A stretch of DNA of 64,000 nucleotides from Burkholderia pseudomultivorans (GTDB lineage Bacteria > Pseudomonadota > Gammaproteobacteria > Burkholderiales > Burkholderiaceae). Both the position numbers and the translations under genes were made by a program. Shown here one piece after another: positions 25,037 through 34,917 of this stretch (position 1 is its first letter; every line of letters starts with the position of its first letter). The notes beneath the pieces are model-generated. The model did no database searches. It was not told the DNA's origin and worked only from the letters and a program-made list of their open reading frames with translations. The stretch covers positions 1,054,001 through 1,118,000 of the forward strand of contig NZ_CP013377.1 in assembly GCF_001718415.1 (NCBI RefSeq), given 5' to 3'.

Positions 25037-26236
25037 ATGCTCTCCTTATCCCTACGCAGGACCTCGCCTTTGGGCGCGGCCTGCGCGCTGCTGCTGGCGC
25101 TGTCGGGCTGTCACGACGGCAAAGGCGGCGCGCCCGCCCAACCGCTCCCGGAGGTCGGCGTCGCGACTGTCGCGCCGCGCACGATCCGTCTTGCGGACGA
25201 ATTCAACGGCCGCGTCGAAGCGGTCGACGCAGTCGAGCTGCGGCCGCGCGTGAGCGGCTATCTGCAGCGCGTCGCCTACAAGGAGGGCGATCTCGTCGCG
25301 CAGGGCGCGGTGCTGTTCGAGATCGATCCGCGTCCTTACCGGATCGCACTCGACCGCGCGACCGCGCAGCAGCAACGGGCGCGCGCGGCCGCGAGCCTCG
25401 CGCAGGTCCAGCTCAAGCGCGTGCAGACGCTGATCGACGCGCATGCGACGTCGCAGGAAGAACTCGACAACGCGCGCGCGACCGCCGAACAGGCGCGCGC
25501 GGACCTGCAGGCCGCCGACGCGGCCGTCGCCGATGCGAAGCTCAATCTCGGCTTCACCGAGGTGCGCGCGCCGATCGCCGGGCGCGTCGGCCGCGCAATC
25601 GCGACGGTCGGCAACCTCGCGCGCGCGGACGATACGCTGCTGACGACCGTCGTGTCGCAGGATCCCGTCTACGTGTATTTCGACTGCGACGAGCAGAGCT
25701 ATCTGCGCTACAACGCGCGGCGCGCGGATCCGGCGCATCGTGCGATCGGCGCGGACCCGGTGCGCGTCGGCCTCGCGAACGAAACCGGCTTCCCGCACGC
25801 GGGCACGGTCGACTTCCTCGACAACCGGCTCGACCCGCAGACCGGCACGATCCGCGCGCGCGTGCGGCTGCCGAATGCGGACCACACGTTCACGCCGGGG
25901 CTCTATGCGCGCGTGCAGCTCGTCAGCGGCCGCGACCAGGATGCACTGCTGGTCGACGACAAGGCCGTGCTGACCGATCAGGACCGCAAGTACGTGTACG
26001 TGATCGGCCCCGGCGACAAGGCGCTGCGTCGCGACGTGACGATCGGCCGCGAGCTGGACGGGCAGCGGATCGTCGAGAAGGGGTTGAACGCCGGCGACCG
26101 CGTGGTCGTCGACGGCATGCAGCGGATCTACTATCCGGGCGCGCCGGTGAAGCCGAAGCCGCAACCGGCGCGTGCCGACGCGGGCGCGGGGGCCGCACAG
26201 GCCGTGGCGGACGCCGGCGCGCCGGCCGCGCAATAA
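25037..26236 (+). CDS. RND efflux periplasmic adaptor lipoprotein
   Basis: A 399-residue membrane-fusion protein linking the inner-membrane pump to the outer-membrane channel. The lipoprotein signal ends in LALSGC with Cys25. Typical adaptor elements follow: VELRPRVSGYLQRVAYKEGD (biotinyl-lipoyl half), a coiled-coil hairpin around 100-165, LGFTEVRAPIAGRVGRA, and LDPQTGTIRARVRLPN. It resembles MexE/MexH. The tail is Ala/Pro-rich. ATG 25037 has GAGG at 25026-25029. First gene of a three-gene operon behind the SoxR promoter. Confidence 0.93.
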   Translation: MLSLSLRRTSPLGAACALLLALSGCHDGKGGAPAQPLPEVGVATVAPRTIRLADEFNGRVEAVDAVELRPRVSGYLQRVAYKEGDLVAQGAVLFEIDPRPYRIALDRATAQQQRARAAASLAQVQLKRVQTLIDAHATSQEELDNARATAEQARADLQAADAAVADAKLNLGFTEVRAPIAGRVGRAIATVGNLARADDTLLTTVVSQDPVYVYFDCDEQSYLRYNARRADPAHRAIGADPVRVGLANETGFPHAGTVDFLDNRLDPQTGTIRARVRLPNADHTFTPGLYARVQLVSGRDQDALLVDDKAVLTDQDRKYVYVIGPGDKALRRDVTIGRELDGQRIVEKGLNAGDRVVVDGMQRIYYPGAPVKPKPQPARADAGAGAAQAVADAGAPAAQ

Positions 26237-26249
26237 CGGGAGGCATGCG

Positions 26250-29200
26250 ATGGATTTCTCCCGATTCTTCATCGATCGACCGATCTTCGCGGTCGTGCTG
26301 TCGATCGTGATCTTCGCGATCGGCCTGATCGCGATCCCGATGCTGCCGGCCGGCGAGTATCCGGAAGTCGTGCCGCCGAGCGTCGTCGTGCGGGCGACCT
26401 ATCCGGGCGCGAACCCGAAGGAGATCGCCGAATCGGTGGCCGAGCCGCTCGAGGAAGCGATCAACGGCGTCGAAGGGATCATGTACATGAAGTCGGTCGC
26501 AGGCTCCGACGGCAGCCTGCAGGTCGTCGTCACGTTCCTGCCGGGCGTCGATCCCGACACGGCCGCCGTGCGCGTGCAGAACCGCGTGAGCCAGGCGCTG
26601 TCGCGTCTGCCCGACGAGGTGCGGCAATACGGCGTGACCACGCAGAAGCAGTCGCCGACACCGCTGATGTACGTGAGCCTCTATTCGCCGGACAACAGCC
26701 GCGATTCGCTGTATCTGCGCAACTATCTGACGCTGCACGTGAAGGACGAGCTGTCGCGGCTCACGGGTATCGGCGACGTCGGCGTGTACGGCTCCGGCGA
26801 CTATGCGATGCGGCTCTGGCTCGATCCGAACCGCCTCGCGTCGCGCGGGCTGACCGCAAGCGACGTGATCGCGGCCGTGCGCGAGCAGAACGTGCAGGTG
26901 TCGGCCGGCCAGCTTGGCGCGGAGCCGTCGCCGAAGGCGAACGACTTCCTCGTGTCGATCAACGTGCGCGGCCGGCTGCGCACCGTGCAGGAGTTCGGCG
27001 ACATCGTGCTGCGCAACGGCGACGACGGGCAGGTCGTGAAGCTGTCCGACGTCGCGCGCATCGAGCTCGGCGCCGGCGACTACACGCTGCGCTCGTATTT
27101 CAACGACCGGCATTCGGCGGTGGTCGGCATCTTCCTGTCGCCGGGCGCGAACGCGCTCGATGTCGCGAAGGCCGTGTACGCGAAGCTCGACGAACTGTCG
27201 AAGCGCTTCCCGCCCGGCGTCGCATACCGGCCGGTGTGGGACCCGACCGTGTTCGTGCGCGAATCGATCCGCGCGGTGCAGCACACGCTGATCGAGGCGG
27301 TCGTGCTGGTGGTGCTGGTGGTGATCCTGTTCCTGCAGACGTGGCGCGCGTCGATCATTCCGCTCGTCGCGGTGCCGGTGTCGGTGGTCGGCACCTTCGC
27401 GTGGCTCTATCTGCTCGGCTATTCGATCAACACGCTGACGCTGTTCGGGCTCGTGCTCGCGATCGGCATCGTCGTCGACGATGCGATCGTCGTGGTCGAG
27501 AACGTCGAGCGCAATATCGCGCAGGGGCTGAGCCCGCGCGATGCCGCGCACCAGGCGATGCGCGAGGTGTCGGGGCCGATCGTCGCGATCGCGCTGGTGC
27601 TGTGCGCGGTGTTCGTGCCGATGGCTTTCATGTCGGGCGTGACGGGGCAGTTCTACAAGCAGTTCGCGGTGACGATCGCGATCTCGACGGTGATCTCGGC
27701 GATCAATTCGCTGACGCTGTCGCCCGCACTTGCCGCGAAGCTGCTGCGTCCGCACGGCGCGCCGAAGGATGCGCTGACGCGCGCGCTGGATCGCGCGTTC
27801 GGCTGGCTGTTTCATCCGTTCAACCGCTTCTTCGAACGCGGCTCCGATCGCTATCACGGCGTCGTCGCACGCACGCTGAAGCGGCGCGGCGCGGTGTTCG
27901 CCGTCTATGCGGCGTTGCTCGCGGCGACCGCACTGCTGTTCGACGCGGTGCCGGGCGGCTTCATTCCGGTGCAGGACAAGCTGTACCTGTTCGCGGGCGC
28001 GAAGCTCCCGGAAGGCGCGTCGCTCGCGCGCACCAGCGCGGTGACCGAGCAGATGACGAAGATCGCGCTCGGCACCGACGGCGTCGAGATGGTGCCGGCG
28101 TTTGCCGGGCTCAATGCGCTGCAGGGCGTGAACACGCCGAACATCACGAATTCGTACGTGATCCTGAAGCCGTTCGACCAGCGTCATCGCAGCGCCGCGC
28201 AGATCAACGCGGACCTGAACCGGCGCTTCGCGGCGATCGGCGGCGGCATCACCTATGCGCTGATGCCGCCGCCGATCCAGGGCCTCGGCAACGGCTCCGG
28301 TTACTCGCTGTATCTCGAGGATCGCGGCGGGCTCGGCTACGGCGCCTTGCAGAACGCGCTCGTCGCTTTCCAGGCCGCGGTCGCCAAGACGCCGGGGATG
28401 AGCTATCCGGTCAGCTCGTACCAGGCCAACATCCCGCAGCTCGAGGTGAAGGTCGACCGGCTGAAGGCCAAGGCGCAGGGTGTCGCGCTGACCGATCTGT
28501 TCAATACGCTGCAGGTCTATCTCGGCTCGATGTACGTGAACGACTTCAACCTGTTCGGCCGCGTGTATCGCGTGATGGCGCAGGCCGACGCCGGCCATCG
28601 CCAGACGGCCGCCGACATCGCGAACCTGCGCACGCGCAACGCGAAGGGCGAGATGGTGCCGATCGGCTCGATGGTGACGGTGGGGCCTGCATACGGCCCC
28701 GATCCGGTGGTCCGCTACAACGGCTATCCGGCTGCGGACCTGATCGGCGACGCCGATCCGAAGCTGATGTCGTCGTCGCAGGCGATCGCGAAGCTGCAGC
28801 AGATCGCGAAGGACGTGCTGCCGCCGGGCATCACGCTCGAATGGACCGACCTCAGCTATCAGCAGGTCACGCAGAGCAACGCGGCGATCGTCGTGTTCCC
28901 GCTGGCGGTGATGCTCGTGTTCCTCGTGCTCGCGTCGCTGTACGAGAGCTGGACGCTGCCGCTCGCGGTGATCCTGATCGTGCCCGTCTGCATGTGCGCG
29001 GCGCTGTTCGGCGTGTGGCTGTCCGGCGGCGACAACAACGTGTTCGTGCAGGTCGGTCTCGTCGTGCTGATGGGGCTCGCGTGCAAGAACGCGATCCTGA
29101 TCGTCGAGTTCGCGCGCGAGCTCGAGATCCAGGGCAAGGGCGTGATCGAGGCCGCGCTCGATGCGTGCCGGCTGCGGTTGCGTCCGATCGTGATGACGTC

Positions 29201-29423
29201 GGTCGCGTTCATCGCAGGCTCGGTGCCGCTGCTGATCGGCAGCGGCGCGGGTAGCGAAGTGCGTGCGGCGACCGGCGTCACCGTGTTCGCCGGGATGCTC
29301 GGCGTCACGCTGTTCGGGCTGTTCCTGACGCCCGTGTTCTATGTAGCGATCCGCAAGCTCGCGGGCGGCACGCCGGCCGTATGGAGCGAACAGCACGGCA
29401 CGCTGGAAGGAGAAAACCGATGA
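26250..29423 (+). CDS. RND (HAE1) multidrug efflux pump inner-membrane transporter
   Basis: A 1057-residue RND proton antiporter. It begins MDFSRFFIDRPIFAVVLSIV, has the family's LPAGEYPEVVPPSVVVRATY start of the pore domain, the TM4 proton-relay region LAIGIVVDDAIVVVENVER with the twin Asp, and the symmetric second half (SLYESWTLPLAVILIVPV, GLACKNAILIVEFA). Length is standard. ATG 26250 is preceded by GGGAGG. It resembles MexF/MexI-type pumps; the SoxR promoter suggests phenazine-like or other redox-active substrates, which is inference. It overlaps the next gene by four bases. Confidence 0.95.
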   Translation: MDFSRFFIDRPIFAVVLSIVIFAIGLIAIPMLPAGEYPEVVPPSVVVRATYPGANPKEIAESVAEPLEEAINGVEGIMYMKSVAGSDGSLQVVVTFLPGVDPDTAAVRVQNRVSQALSRLPDEVRQYGVTTQKQSPTPLMYVSLYSPDNSRDSLYLRNYLTLHVKDELSRLTGIGDVGVYGSGDYAMRLWLDPNRLASRGLTASDVIAAVREQNVQVSAGQLGAEPSPKANDFLVSINVRGRLRTVQEFGDIVLRNGDDGQVVKLSDVARIELGAGDYTLRSYFNDRHSAVVGIFLSPGANALDVAKAVYAKLDELSKRFPPGVAYRPVWDPTVFVRESIRAVQHTLIEAVVLVVLVVILFLQTWRASIIPLVAVPVSVVGTFAWLYLLGYSINTLTLFGLVLAIGIVVDDAIVVVENVERNIAQGLSPRDAAHQAMREVSGPIVAIALVLCAVFVPMAFMSGVTGQFYKQFAVTIAISTVISAINSLTLSPALAAKLLRPHGAPKDALTRALDRAFGWLFHPFNRFFERGSDRYHGVVARTLKRRGAVFAVYAALLAATALLFDAVPGGFIPVQDKLYLFAGAKLPEGASLARTSAVTEQMTKIALGTDGVEMVPAFAGLNALQGVNTPNITNSYVILKPFDQRHRSAAQINADLNRRFAAIGGGITYALMPPPIQGLGNGSGYSLYLEDRGGLGYGALQNALVAFQAAVAKTPGMSYPVSSYQANIPQLEVKVDRLKAKAQGVALTDLFNTLQVYLGSMYVNDFNLFGRVYRVMAQADAGHRQTAADIANLRTRNAKGEMVPIGSMVTVGPAYGPDPVVRYNGYPAADLIGDADPKLMSSSQAIAKLQQIAKDVLPPGITLEWTDLSYQQVTQSNAAIVVFPLAVMLVFLVLASLYESWTLPLAVILIVPVCMCAALFGVWLSGGDNNVFVQVGLVVLMGLACKNAILIVEFARELEIQGKGVIEAALDACRLRLRPIVMTSVAFIAGSVPLLIGSGAGSEVRAATGVTVFAGMLGVTLFGLFLTPVFYVAIRKLAGGTPAVWSEQHGTLEGENR

Positions 29424-30892
29424 GCGCCGCTTTCCGTCTTTCCGCGCTCGCGATGTCGGCGATGCTGGCCGCCTGCGCGGTCGGTCCCGACTTCAAGCGG
29501 CCCGACACGGTCACGGCCGCGCGTTTCGCGCGCGACGCGCATCCGTCGATGCAGTACGACGCAGCGCCGCCGGACGCGTCGGCCGAGGCCGATGCCGCGT
29601 TCTGGCGCGGCTTCGGCGATCCGGCGTTGACGCGGCTGATCGACGCGGCGCTCGCGGCGAACCAGGATCTGCAGGCCGCCGTGTCGCGCTACGACGCATC
29701 GAACGCGCTGCTGTCGCAGGCCGCGTTCGACCGCTATCCGACCATCACGGCGAGCGGCCAGATCGGCCATCAGCTGTCGAGCAGGGACCAGGCGTTCGGC
29801 GCGCCGCGCAGCGTGCGCGATACGCCGGTCTCCAGCGTCGGGATCAACGCGGCGTGGGAGCTCGACCTGTTCGGCCGCGTGCGGCGCTCGATCGAATCGC
29901 AGCGCGCGGAAACGGCCGCGAGCGCCGCGGACGTGCGCGCGGTGCGCGTCGCGATCGCGGCCGAGGTCGCGCGGACCTATGTCGACCTGCGCGGCTCGCA
30001 GGAACGGCTGCGGATCGCGCGCGACAACGCCGCGAACCAGCAGCAGACGCTCGCGCTGATCAATGCGCGCGTCGGCGCGGGGCGCGGCTCCGAGCTCGAT
30101 GCGGCGCGCGCCCGCGCGCAGTACGAAGCGACGACCTCGCGGATCGCCGTCTACGAGGCCGCGATCGGCGTCGACGAGCATCGGCTCGCGGTGCTGACCG
30201 GGCAGGCGCCCGATGCGCTGATCGGCCGCTTCGATGCGCCGGCGCCGCTGCCGGCGCTGGCCGCCGACGTCGATCCGGGCACGCCCGGCGAGCTGCTGCG
30301 CCGGCGTCCGGATGTCGCGGCGGCCGAGGCGCGGCTGCATGCGGCGACTGCGCGCGTCGGCGTCGCGACGGCCGACTTGTTTCCGCGCTTCACGCTGTCG
30401 GGGCTGCTCGGCAGCGCGACGAACAGCTACGGGTTCTTCCGGGCGGGCAGCGATACGAACCTGATCGCGCTCGGCATCGACTGGTCGTTCCTCGATGTCG
30501 GCCGCGTGCGCGCCCGGATCGCGGCGAGCGACGCGGAGGCGGCCGGCCAGCTCGCGCAGTACCGGCAGACCGTGCTCGGCGCGCTCGAGGAAACGGAGAA
30601 CGCACTGCTGCGCGTCGCGCGCACCCGCGACGAGACCGCGCATCTCGTGCAGGCCGCGAGCGACAGCGCGCGCGCCGCGCAGCTTGCGCAGGTGCGCTTC
30701 TCGGCCGGGGCGATCGACTACTACGAGGTGCTCGACGCGCAACGCACGCTGCTGCAGGCACAGGACGCGGCAGCCGATGCGCGGATGCGCAGCGCGACGG
30801 CGACGGTCGCGCTGTACAAGGCGCTCGCGGGCGGATGGCCGTCGGGTGACGGGCCGGGCGCGTCGGGGCCGCTCGCGGAATCGGCGCGGTAG
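29420..30892 (+). CDS. outer-membrane efflux lipoprotein (OprM/OprN type)
   Basis: A 490-residue outer-membrane factor with a lipoprotein signal (AMLAAC, Cys19) and the family's CAVGPDFKRP mature start. Two repeats of the TolC-like fold are visible, including WELDLFGRVRRSIESQRAE and LLRRRPDVAAAEARLHAATA in its two halves, then DWSFLDVGRVRARI and FSAGAIDYYEVLDAQRTLL. ATG 29420 overlaps the pump stop (ATGA) and has AAGGAGA upstream. A GC-rich hairpin (30907-30927) follows the stop. Confidence 0.93.
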   Translation: MSAAFRLSALAMSAMLAACAVGPDFKRPDTVTAARFARDAHPSMQYDAAPPDASAEADAAFWRGFGDPALTRLIDAALAANQDLQAAVSRYDASNALLSQAAFDRYPTITASGQIGHQLSSRDQAFGAPRSVRDTPVSSVGINAAWELDLFGRVRRSIESQRAETAASAADVRAVRVAIAAEVARTYVDLRGSQERLRIARDNAANQQQTLALINARVGAGRGSELDAARARAQYEATTSRIAVYEAAIGVDEHRLAVLTGQAPDALIGRFDAPAPLPALAADVDPGTPGELLRRRPDVAAAEARLHAATARVGVATADLFPRFTLSGLLGSATNSYGFFRAGSDTNLIALGIDWSFLDVGRVRARIAASDAEAAGQLAQYRQTVLGALEETENALLRVARTRDETAHLVQAASDSARAAQLAQVRFSAGAIDYYEVLDAQRTLLQAQDAAADARMRSATATVALYKALAGGWPSGDGPGASGPLAESAR

Positions 30893-30906
30893 CGCGGGCG
30901 GCGCGG

Positions 30907-30927
30907 CGCGGCCGGAGGCCGGCCGCG
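30907..30927 (+). terminator. GC-rich hairpin after the RND operon
   Basis: Arms CGCGGCCGG and CCGGCCGCG with a 3-base loop lie 15 bases after the outer-membrane gene's stop. There is no T-run, so it may stall polymerase or protect the mRNA end without being a standard terminator. Confidence 0.4.
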
Positions 30928-30933
30928 TATGCG

Positions 30934-31104
30934 TCACACCGTCGGCGCCGGATCGCCGAGATCGAAGCGCGGCGGGCCGTACAACGGGGCCTGATCGCCT
31001 GCCGCGCGCCGCCTGCCGCCGCGGCGCGCCGACGTCGCATCGTTCGCGCGGAGGGTGTCGCGTCGGAACCTGTCGCATTCCCGCCGGAAAACATCGCTCT
31101 CCAT
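30934..31104 (-). CDS. possible 56-residue small basic protein
   Basis: An ATG at 31104 opens a short frame whose third positions are mostly G or C, as in real genes here. It encodes a very basic central part (SARRGGRRRAAG) and a tail LYGPPRFDLGDPAPTV. No strong ribosome site is seen; GAG lies at about 14 bases. No family is recognised. It is convergent with the RND operon and divergent from the NCS1 permease. In a genome this GC-rich a chance frame is quite possible; protein-level conservation in relatives would decide. Confidence 0.3.
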   Translation of the reverse strand: MESDVFRRECDRFRRDTLRANDATSARRGGRRRAAGDQAPLYGPPRFDLGDPAPTV

Positions 31105-31234
31105 CGTCGTAAACGTCTCAAATGCGCGATATTTGCGCCCCTCGAACTGGTTTAGAGTGGCCGCGAATTGATGACGATGCGTCGTACGGCCGCCGCCTCC
31201 CGCCGTGCCGACGCACTAGAGGAGTTGGAGACAA

Positions 31235-32749
31235 ATGGCTGAAGGCAGGATTACGCAAGTCGAGTCGTTCGGTTTCGAGCGCATTCCCGACGCGTCGCGC
31301 TATGCGCGGCCGATCGATCTGTTCCGCTTGCTGTTCGGCGGCTGCAACACGTTTTCCACATCGGTGCTCGGCAGCTTCCCCGTGCTGGTCGGGCTGTCGT
31401 TCAAGGCGGGCGTCTGCGCGATCGTGCTCGGCGTGCTCGCCGGCACCTGCATCCTCGCGCCGATGAGCCTGTTCGGTCCGCGCAACGGCACGAGCGACCC
31501 CGTATCGTCCGGCGCGCACTTCGGGATCCACGGCCGGATCGTCGGCTCGTTCCTTGCGCTGCTCACGTCGATCGCGTTCTTTTCGCTCGCCGTGTGGAGC
31601 TCGGGCGACGCGCTCGTCGGCGGCGCGCACAACATGGTCGGCGTGCCCGTCAACGGCTTCACGCTCGGCGCGGCGTACCTGGTGTTCGCGGTGCTGGTGC
31701 TGATCGTCTGCATCTACGGCTTTCGCTTCATGCTGTGGGTCAACAAGATCGCAGTGTGGGCCGCGAGCGTGCTGTTCGTCGCCGGGCTGTTCGCGTTCGC
31801 GGGGATGTTCGACGCGGGCTATGCGGGCACGCTGCAGCAGGGCAGCGCGGGCTTCTGGGCCGCGTTCGTCGGCGCGGTGCTGGTCGCGCTGAGCAACCCG
31901 GTGTCGTTCGCGTCGACGCTCGGCGACTGGGCGCGCTACATCCCGCAGCACACGCCGAAGCATCGCGTGATCGGCGCGGTGTTCGCCGCGCAGGCCGCCA
32001 CCTTCGTGCCGTTCTTCTTCGGTCTTGCGACCGCGACCATCATCGCGTCGAAGGCGCCGGCGTTCATCGCGTCGAACGACTACGTCGGCGGGCTGCTCGC
32101 GATCTCGCCGCGCTGGTTCCTGCTGCCGATGTGCCTGATCGCGATCATCGGCGGGATGTCGACCGGCACGACCGCGCTGTACGGCACCGGCCTCGACGTG
32201 TCGAGCATGTTCCCGCGCTTCCTGAATCGTGTGCGCGCGACGCTGCTGATCGGCACGATCGCGATCGCGTTCATCTTCGTCGGCCGCTTCTGGTTCAACC
32301 TCGTCGAAAGCGTCGCGACGTTCTCGACGCTGATCGACACGTTCAGCTGCCCGTGGATGGCGATCATGGTGATCGGCTACGTGACGCGCCGCGGCTACTA
32401 TCTCGCCGACGACCTGCAGGTGTTCAATCGCGGGCTGCGCGGCGGCCACTACTGGTTCACGCACGGCTGGAACCTGCGCGCGATGGGCGCGTGGCTGCCG
32501 GCCGCGTTCGTCGGGCTGTCGTTCGTGAACCTGCCGGGCCAGTTCGTCGGGCCGCTCGGCAACCTCGCCGGCGGGCTCGATCTCAGCGTGCCGGTGTCGC
32601 TGGTGGTCGGCGGGATGCTGTATTTCGTGCTGCTGACGCTGTATCCGGAACCGGACGGCGTGTACGGCCCGCACGGACGCCGCTTCGTGCGCGGCGGGGC
32701 GTCCGCACGCAGCGGCGGCGCGCCGTCGATCCAGCCGAAGGGATACTGA
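31235..32749 (+). CDS. NCS1-family nucleobase/cation symporter
   Basis: A 504-residue permease with about 12 membrane segments, of the NCS1 (purine-cytosine permease) family. The N-terminal [20 protein letters not shown] and [18 protein letters not shown] regions are typical, as is [20 protein letters not shown] and the [15 protein letters not shown] loop. It likely brings in a nucleobase, hydantoin or related ring with a cation; the exact substrate is not readable. ATG 31235 follows GAGGAG. The 130 bases upstream presumably hold its promoter. It ends facing the SDR at 32837. Confidence 0.88.
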   Translation: MAEGRITQVESFGFERIPDASRYARPIDLFRLLFGGCNTFSTSVLGSFPVLVGLSFKAGVCAIVLGVLAGTCILAPMSLFGPRNGTSDPVSSGAHFGIHGRIVGSFLALLTSIAFFSLAVWSSGDALVGGAHNMVGVPVNGFTLGAAYLVFAVLVLIVCIYGFRFMLWVNKIAVWAASVLFVAGLFAFAGMFDAGYAGTLQQGSAGFWAAFVGAVLVALSNPVSFASTLGDWARYIPQHTPKHRVIGAVFAAQAATFVPFFFGLATATIIASKAPAFIASNDYVGGLLAISPRWFLLPMCLIAIIGGMSTGTTALYGTGLDVSSMFPRFLNRVRATLLIGTIAIAFIFVGRFWFNLVESVATFSTLIDTFSCPWMAIMVIGYVTRRGYYLADDLQVFNRGLRGGHYWFTHGWNLRAMGAWLPAAFVGLSFVNLPGQFVGPLGNLAGGLDLSVPVSLVVGGMLYFVLLTLYPEPDGVYGPHGRRFVRGGASARSGGAPSIQPKGY

Positions 32750-32836
32750 GCGCCGCGTTTCGCGACGCGACGACGCTCGCAGACGCCGCCGCCGCGCGGG
32801 ACGACCCGCCGGCGTCGTCGTCGTGGCCGGCGCGTG

Positions 32837-33595
32837 TCAGTGGAACGCGGTGCCGGCGAGCAGGCCGCCGTCGACGATGAATTCCGCGCCGGTGCAATAC
32901 GCGGACTCGTCGGACGCGAGAAACAGCACGAGGTTCGCCACCTCGTCGGGCTTGCCGATGCGCGCGATCGGCAGGTTGCCGTAGACCGACGACGGATCGA
33001 AGTCCGCAAATTCGGGCGGCCGCGCCATTACCGTGTCGATGCCGCCCGGATGCACGGAGTTCACGCGAATGCCGTAACGGCCGAATTCGAGCGCGGCGGC
33101 CTTGGTCATCCCGCGCACCGCGAACTTGCTCGACACGTATGCGCTGCCACCCGCGACGCCTTCCATCCCGGCCGTCGACGACACGTTGACGATCGCGCCG
33201 CCGCCCGCGTCCTTCAGTGCGGACAGCGCCGACTTCATGCCGAGCCAGCAGCCGATCTGGTTGACTTCGATGACCTTGCGGTAATCGTCGAGCGAACACG
33301 CTTCGATCGGGATCAGCTTCAGGATCGCCGCGTTGTTGACGAGGATGTCCAGCCGGCCGAAATGCGCGAGCGTCGCGTGCACGGCGGTCTGCCAGTCGTC
33401 CTCGCGCGTGACGTCCAGATGCTGGTAGCGCGCCGCGTCGCCGAGTTCGGTCGCGACACGCCGGCCTGCGTCGTCCAGCACGTCGGCGATCACCACGCGT
33501 GCGCCTTCGGCGACGAACCGGCGCGCCTCCGCTTCGCCCTGGCCGCGGGCGCCGCCCGTGATCAGCGCCACCTTGCCTTCGAGTCGTTTCGTCAT
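32837..33595 (-). CDS. SDR family oxidoreductase
   Basis: A 252-residue classical SDR: cofactor motif [15 protein letters not shown] near residues 13-27, NNAAIL near 88-93, catalytic Ser in NVSSTAG, YVSSK near 155-159 and PGGIDTVMA. It resembles steroid/secondary-alcohol dehydrogenases of the 3-alpha(20-beta) type. The start at 33595 is preceded by AGGAG. A truncated VOC gene lies 41 bases upstream in the same direction, suggesting a former two-gene operon. Substrate unknown. Confidence 0.9.
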   Translation of the reverse strand: MTKRLEGKVALITGGARGQGEAEARRFVAEGARVVIADVLDDAGRRVATELGDAARYQHLDVTREDDWQTAVHATLAHFGRLDILVNNAAILKLIPIEACSLDDYRKVIEVNQIGCWLGMKSALSALKDAGGGAIVNVSSTAGMEGVAGGSAYVSSKFAVRGMTKAAALEFGRYGIRVNSVHPGGIDTVMARPPEFADFDPSSVYGNLPIARIGKPDEVANLVLFLASDESAYCTGAEFIVDGGLLAGTAFH

Positions 33596-33636
33596 GCTTT
33601 GCTCCTGTGAGTGAGAGGGGACGCCTGCGCGGCCGC

Positions 33637-33774
33637 TTATGCGGAGGCCGCGGACACGTCGATGATGCGAACCGGATCGGCGCCGTTCCACGCGCGCGCA
33701 GCCGCGATGCTGCGCCCGAGGTCGGCGACGACATAGCCCAGCTGGTCGATGGGGCCGGGAAGCGGGTCGTTCAT
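33637..33774 (-). pseudogene. truncated VOC (glyoxalase-fold) gene remnant
   Basis: The 45-residue frame starts MNDPLPGPIDQLGYVVADLG, which matches the opening beta strand and helix of VOC/glyoxalase-superfamily proteins (QLGYVVADLxxSI). After RSIAAARAWN it runs straight into DPVRIIDVSAASA and stops, so roughly a hundred residues of a normal VOC domain are absent. This looks like an in-frame internal deletion. A good ribosome site (GGAG, then ATG 33774) remains. A functional microprotein cannot be excluded. Confidence 0.5.
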
Positions 33775-33999
33775 CCTGTCTCCATGGCGGGGCGCACGCA
33801 CGCGCTGCGCCGTGCGATGCGGCGCGGGAAGCGGTGACGGCCATGATGGCAACAAAGGGCGCGCTGCGTGCCGTCCGAACGGACTAGGACGCGGGCGTCG
33901 TGTGGCCACGCGGCGCGGCGCAGGGTCAACGCGCCGTTGTGCGAACGGCGGGGGAGCGGGAAACGGCGGCGCGCCGTCGTAAGCGATGACCGCCGAGCG

Positions 34000-34917
34000 T
34001 CAGCCCGGATTCGAGGCCTTGACCGTCAGCCGGCAGACGGTCGCGAGCGCGAGCAGGTTCGGGTCGCGTTCGCGACGGTGCAGGAAGCTCAGGCCGATCG
34101 TCTGGCGGATCGTGTGGCCGGCGAGCGGCACGAGCGCGATCTTGTGCGCGAACAGGTCGCGTACGCGACCGGGCAGCAGCGAATAGCCGACGCCGCCCGA
34201 CACGAGATTGATCAGCGAGAAGATGTCGCCGACCCGCATCGCGACGTTCGGCGTAATCCCGGCGGCGCGAAACGCTTCGGTGAAGCCTTGATGCGTCGCG
34301 AAGCCGTCGCCGAGCGACACGAACGGCTCGTCGCGGCAGGCGCCGAGATCGATCGCATCGCAGCGCGCATACGGCGAATCGATCGGCGCGGCGAAGAACA
34401 TCTCGTCCTCGAACAGCGCGATCGACTCGATTTCCGCGTCGGGTTCCGGCAGCGCCATCAGCGTCGCATCGATCGCGCCCTGCCTGAGCTTGTCGAGCAG
34501 GTCCGCGTTCGAACCGAGCACGAGCTCGGCCTGCAGCTCCGGGCGACGCTCCTTCAGCGCGATCACGACCTCGGGGACGGTGCGGATCGTCAGCGAATAG
34601 AGCGAGCCGATCTTCAGCTGGCCCGCGCCGTAGCCGGCCGCCTCGCGCGTCGCGCGAATCCCGTCGGTCATCGTCTTGATCACTTCGCCGGCGACTTCGG
34701 CCAGCACCTGCGCGGCTTCGGTCGGGATCAGGTTGCGGCCTTCGTGGCGGAACAGCGCGCAATGCATGCCTTCTTCCAGCGTATGCAGCGCGCGGTGCAC
34801 GCTGACCGTGCTGACGCCGAGCGCTTCGGCCGCTTTCGCGAGACTGCCGGCTTCCATGAACGCGAGGAGCACCTCGAGCTTGCGGAAGGTGATCTCTTCG
34901 TTGATGCGGTTGCGCAT
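34000..34917 (-). CDS. LysR-type regulator (MdcR/TcuR-like)
   Basis: A 305-residue LysR regulator from ATG 34917 (MRNRINEEITFRKLEVLLAF). The helix-turn-helix reads EAGSLAKAAEALGVSTVSVH and the effector domain includes LKIGSLYSLTIRTVPEVV. From memory this N-terminus resembles regulators annotated as malonate- or tricarballylate-utilisation regulators. It is divergent from an MHS-type transporter for organic acids, agreeing with that. The in-frame upstream start at 34974 would add an unusual leader. The inducer is not certain. Confidence 0.85.
   Translation of the reverse strand: MRNRINEEITFRKLEVLLAFMEAGSLAKAAEALGVSTVSVHRALHTLEEGMHCALFRHEGRNLIPTEAAQVLAEVAGEVIKTMTDGIRATREAAGYGAGQLKIGSLYSLTIRTVPEVVIALKERRPELQAELVLGSNADLLDKLRQGAIDATLMALPEPDAEIESIALFEDEMFFAAPIDSPYARCDAIDLGACRDEPFVSLGDGFATHQGFTEAFRAAGITPNVAMRVGDIFSLINLVSGGVGYSLLPGRVRDLFAHKIALVPLAGHTIRQTIGLSFLHRRERDPNLLALATVCRLTVKASNPG

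Noticed and set aside
25923..29396. An open frame of 1157 codons on the minus strand opposite the RND pump gene.
   Set aside because: It lies wholly antisense to the RND genes, its protein is Arg/His-rich with no family features, and such frames arise from G/C third-position bias on the other strand.
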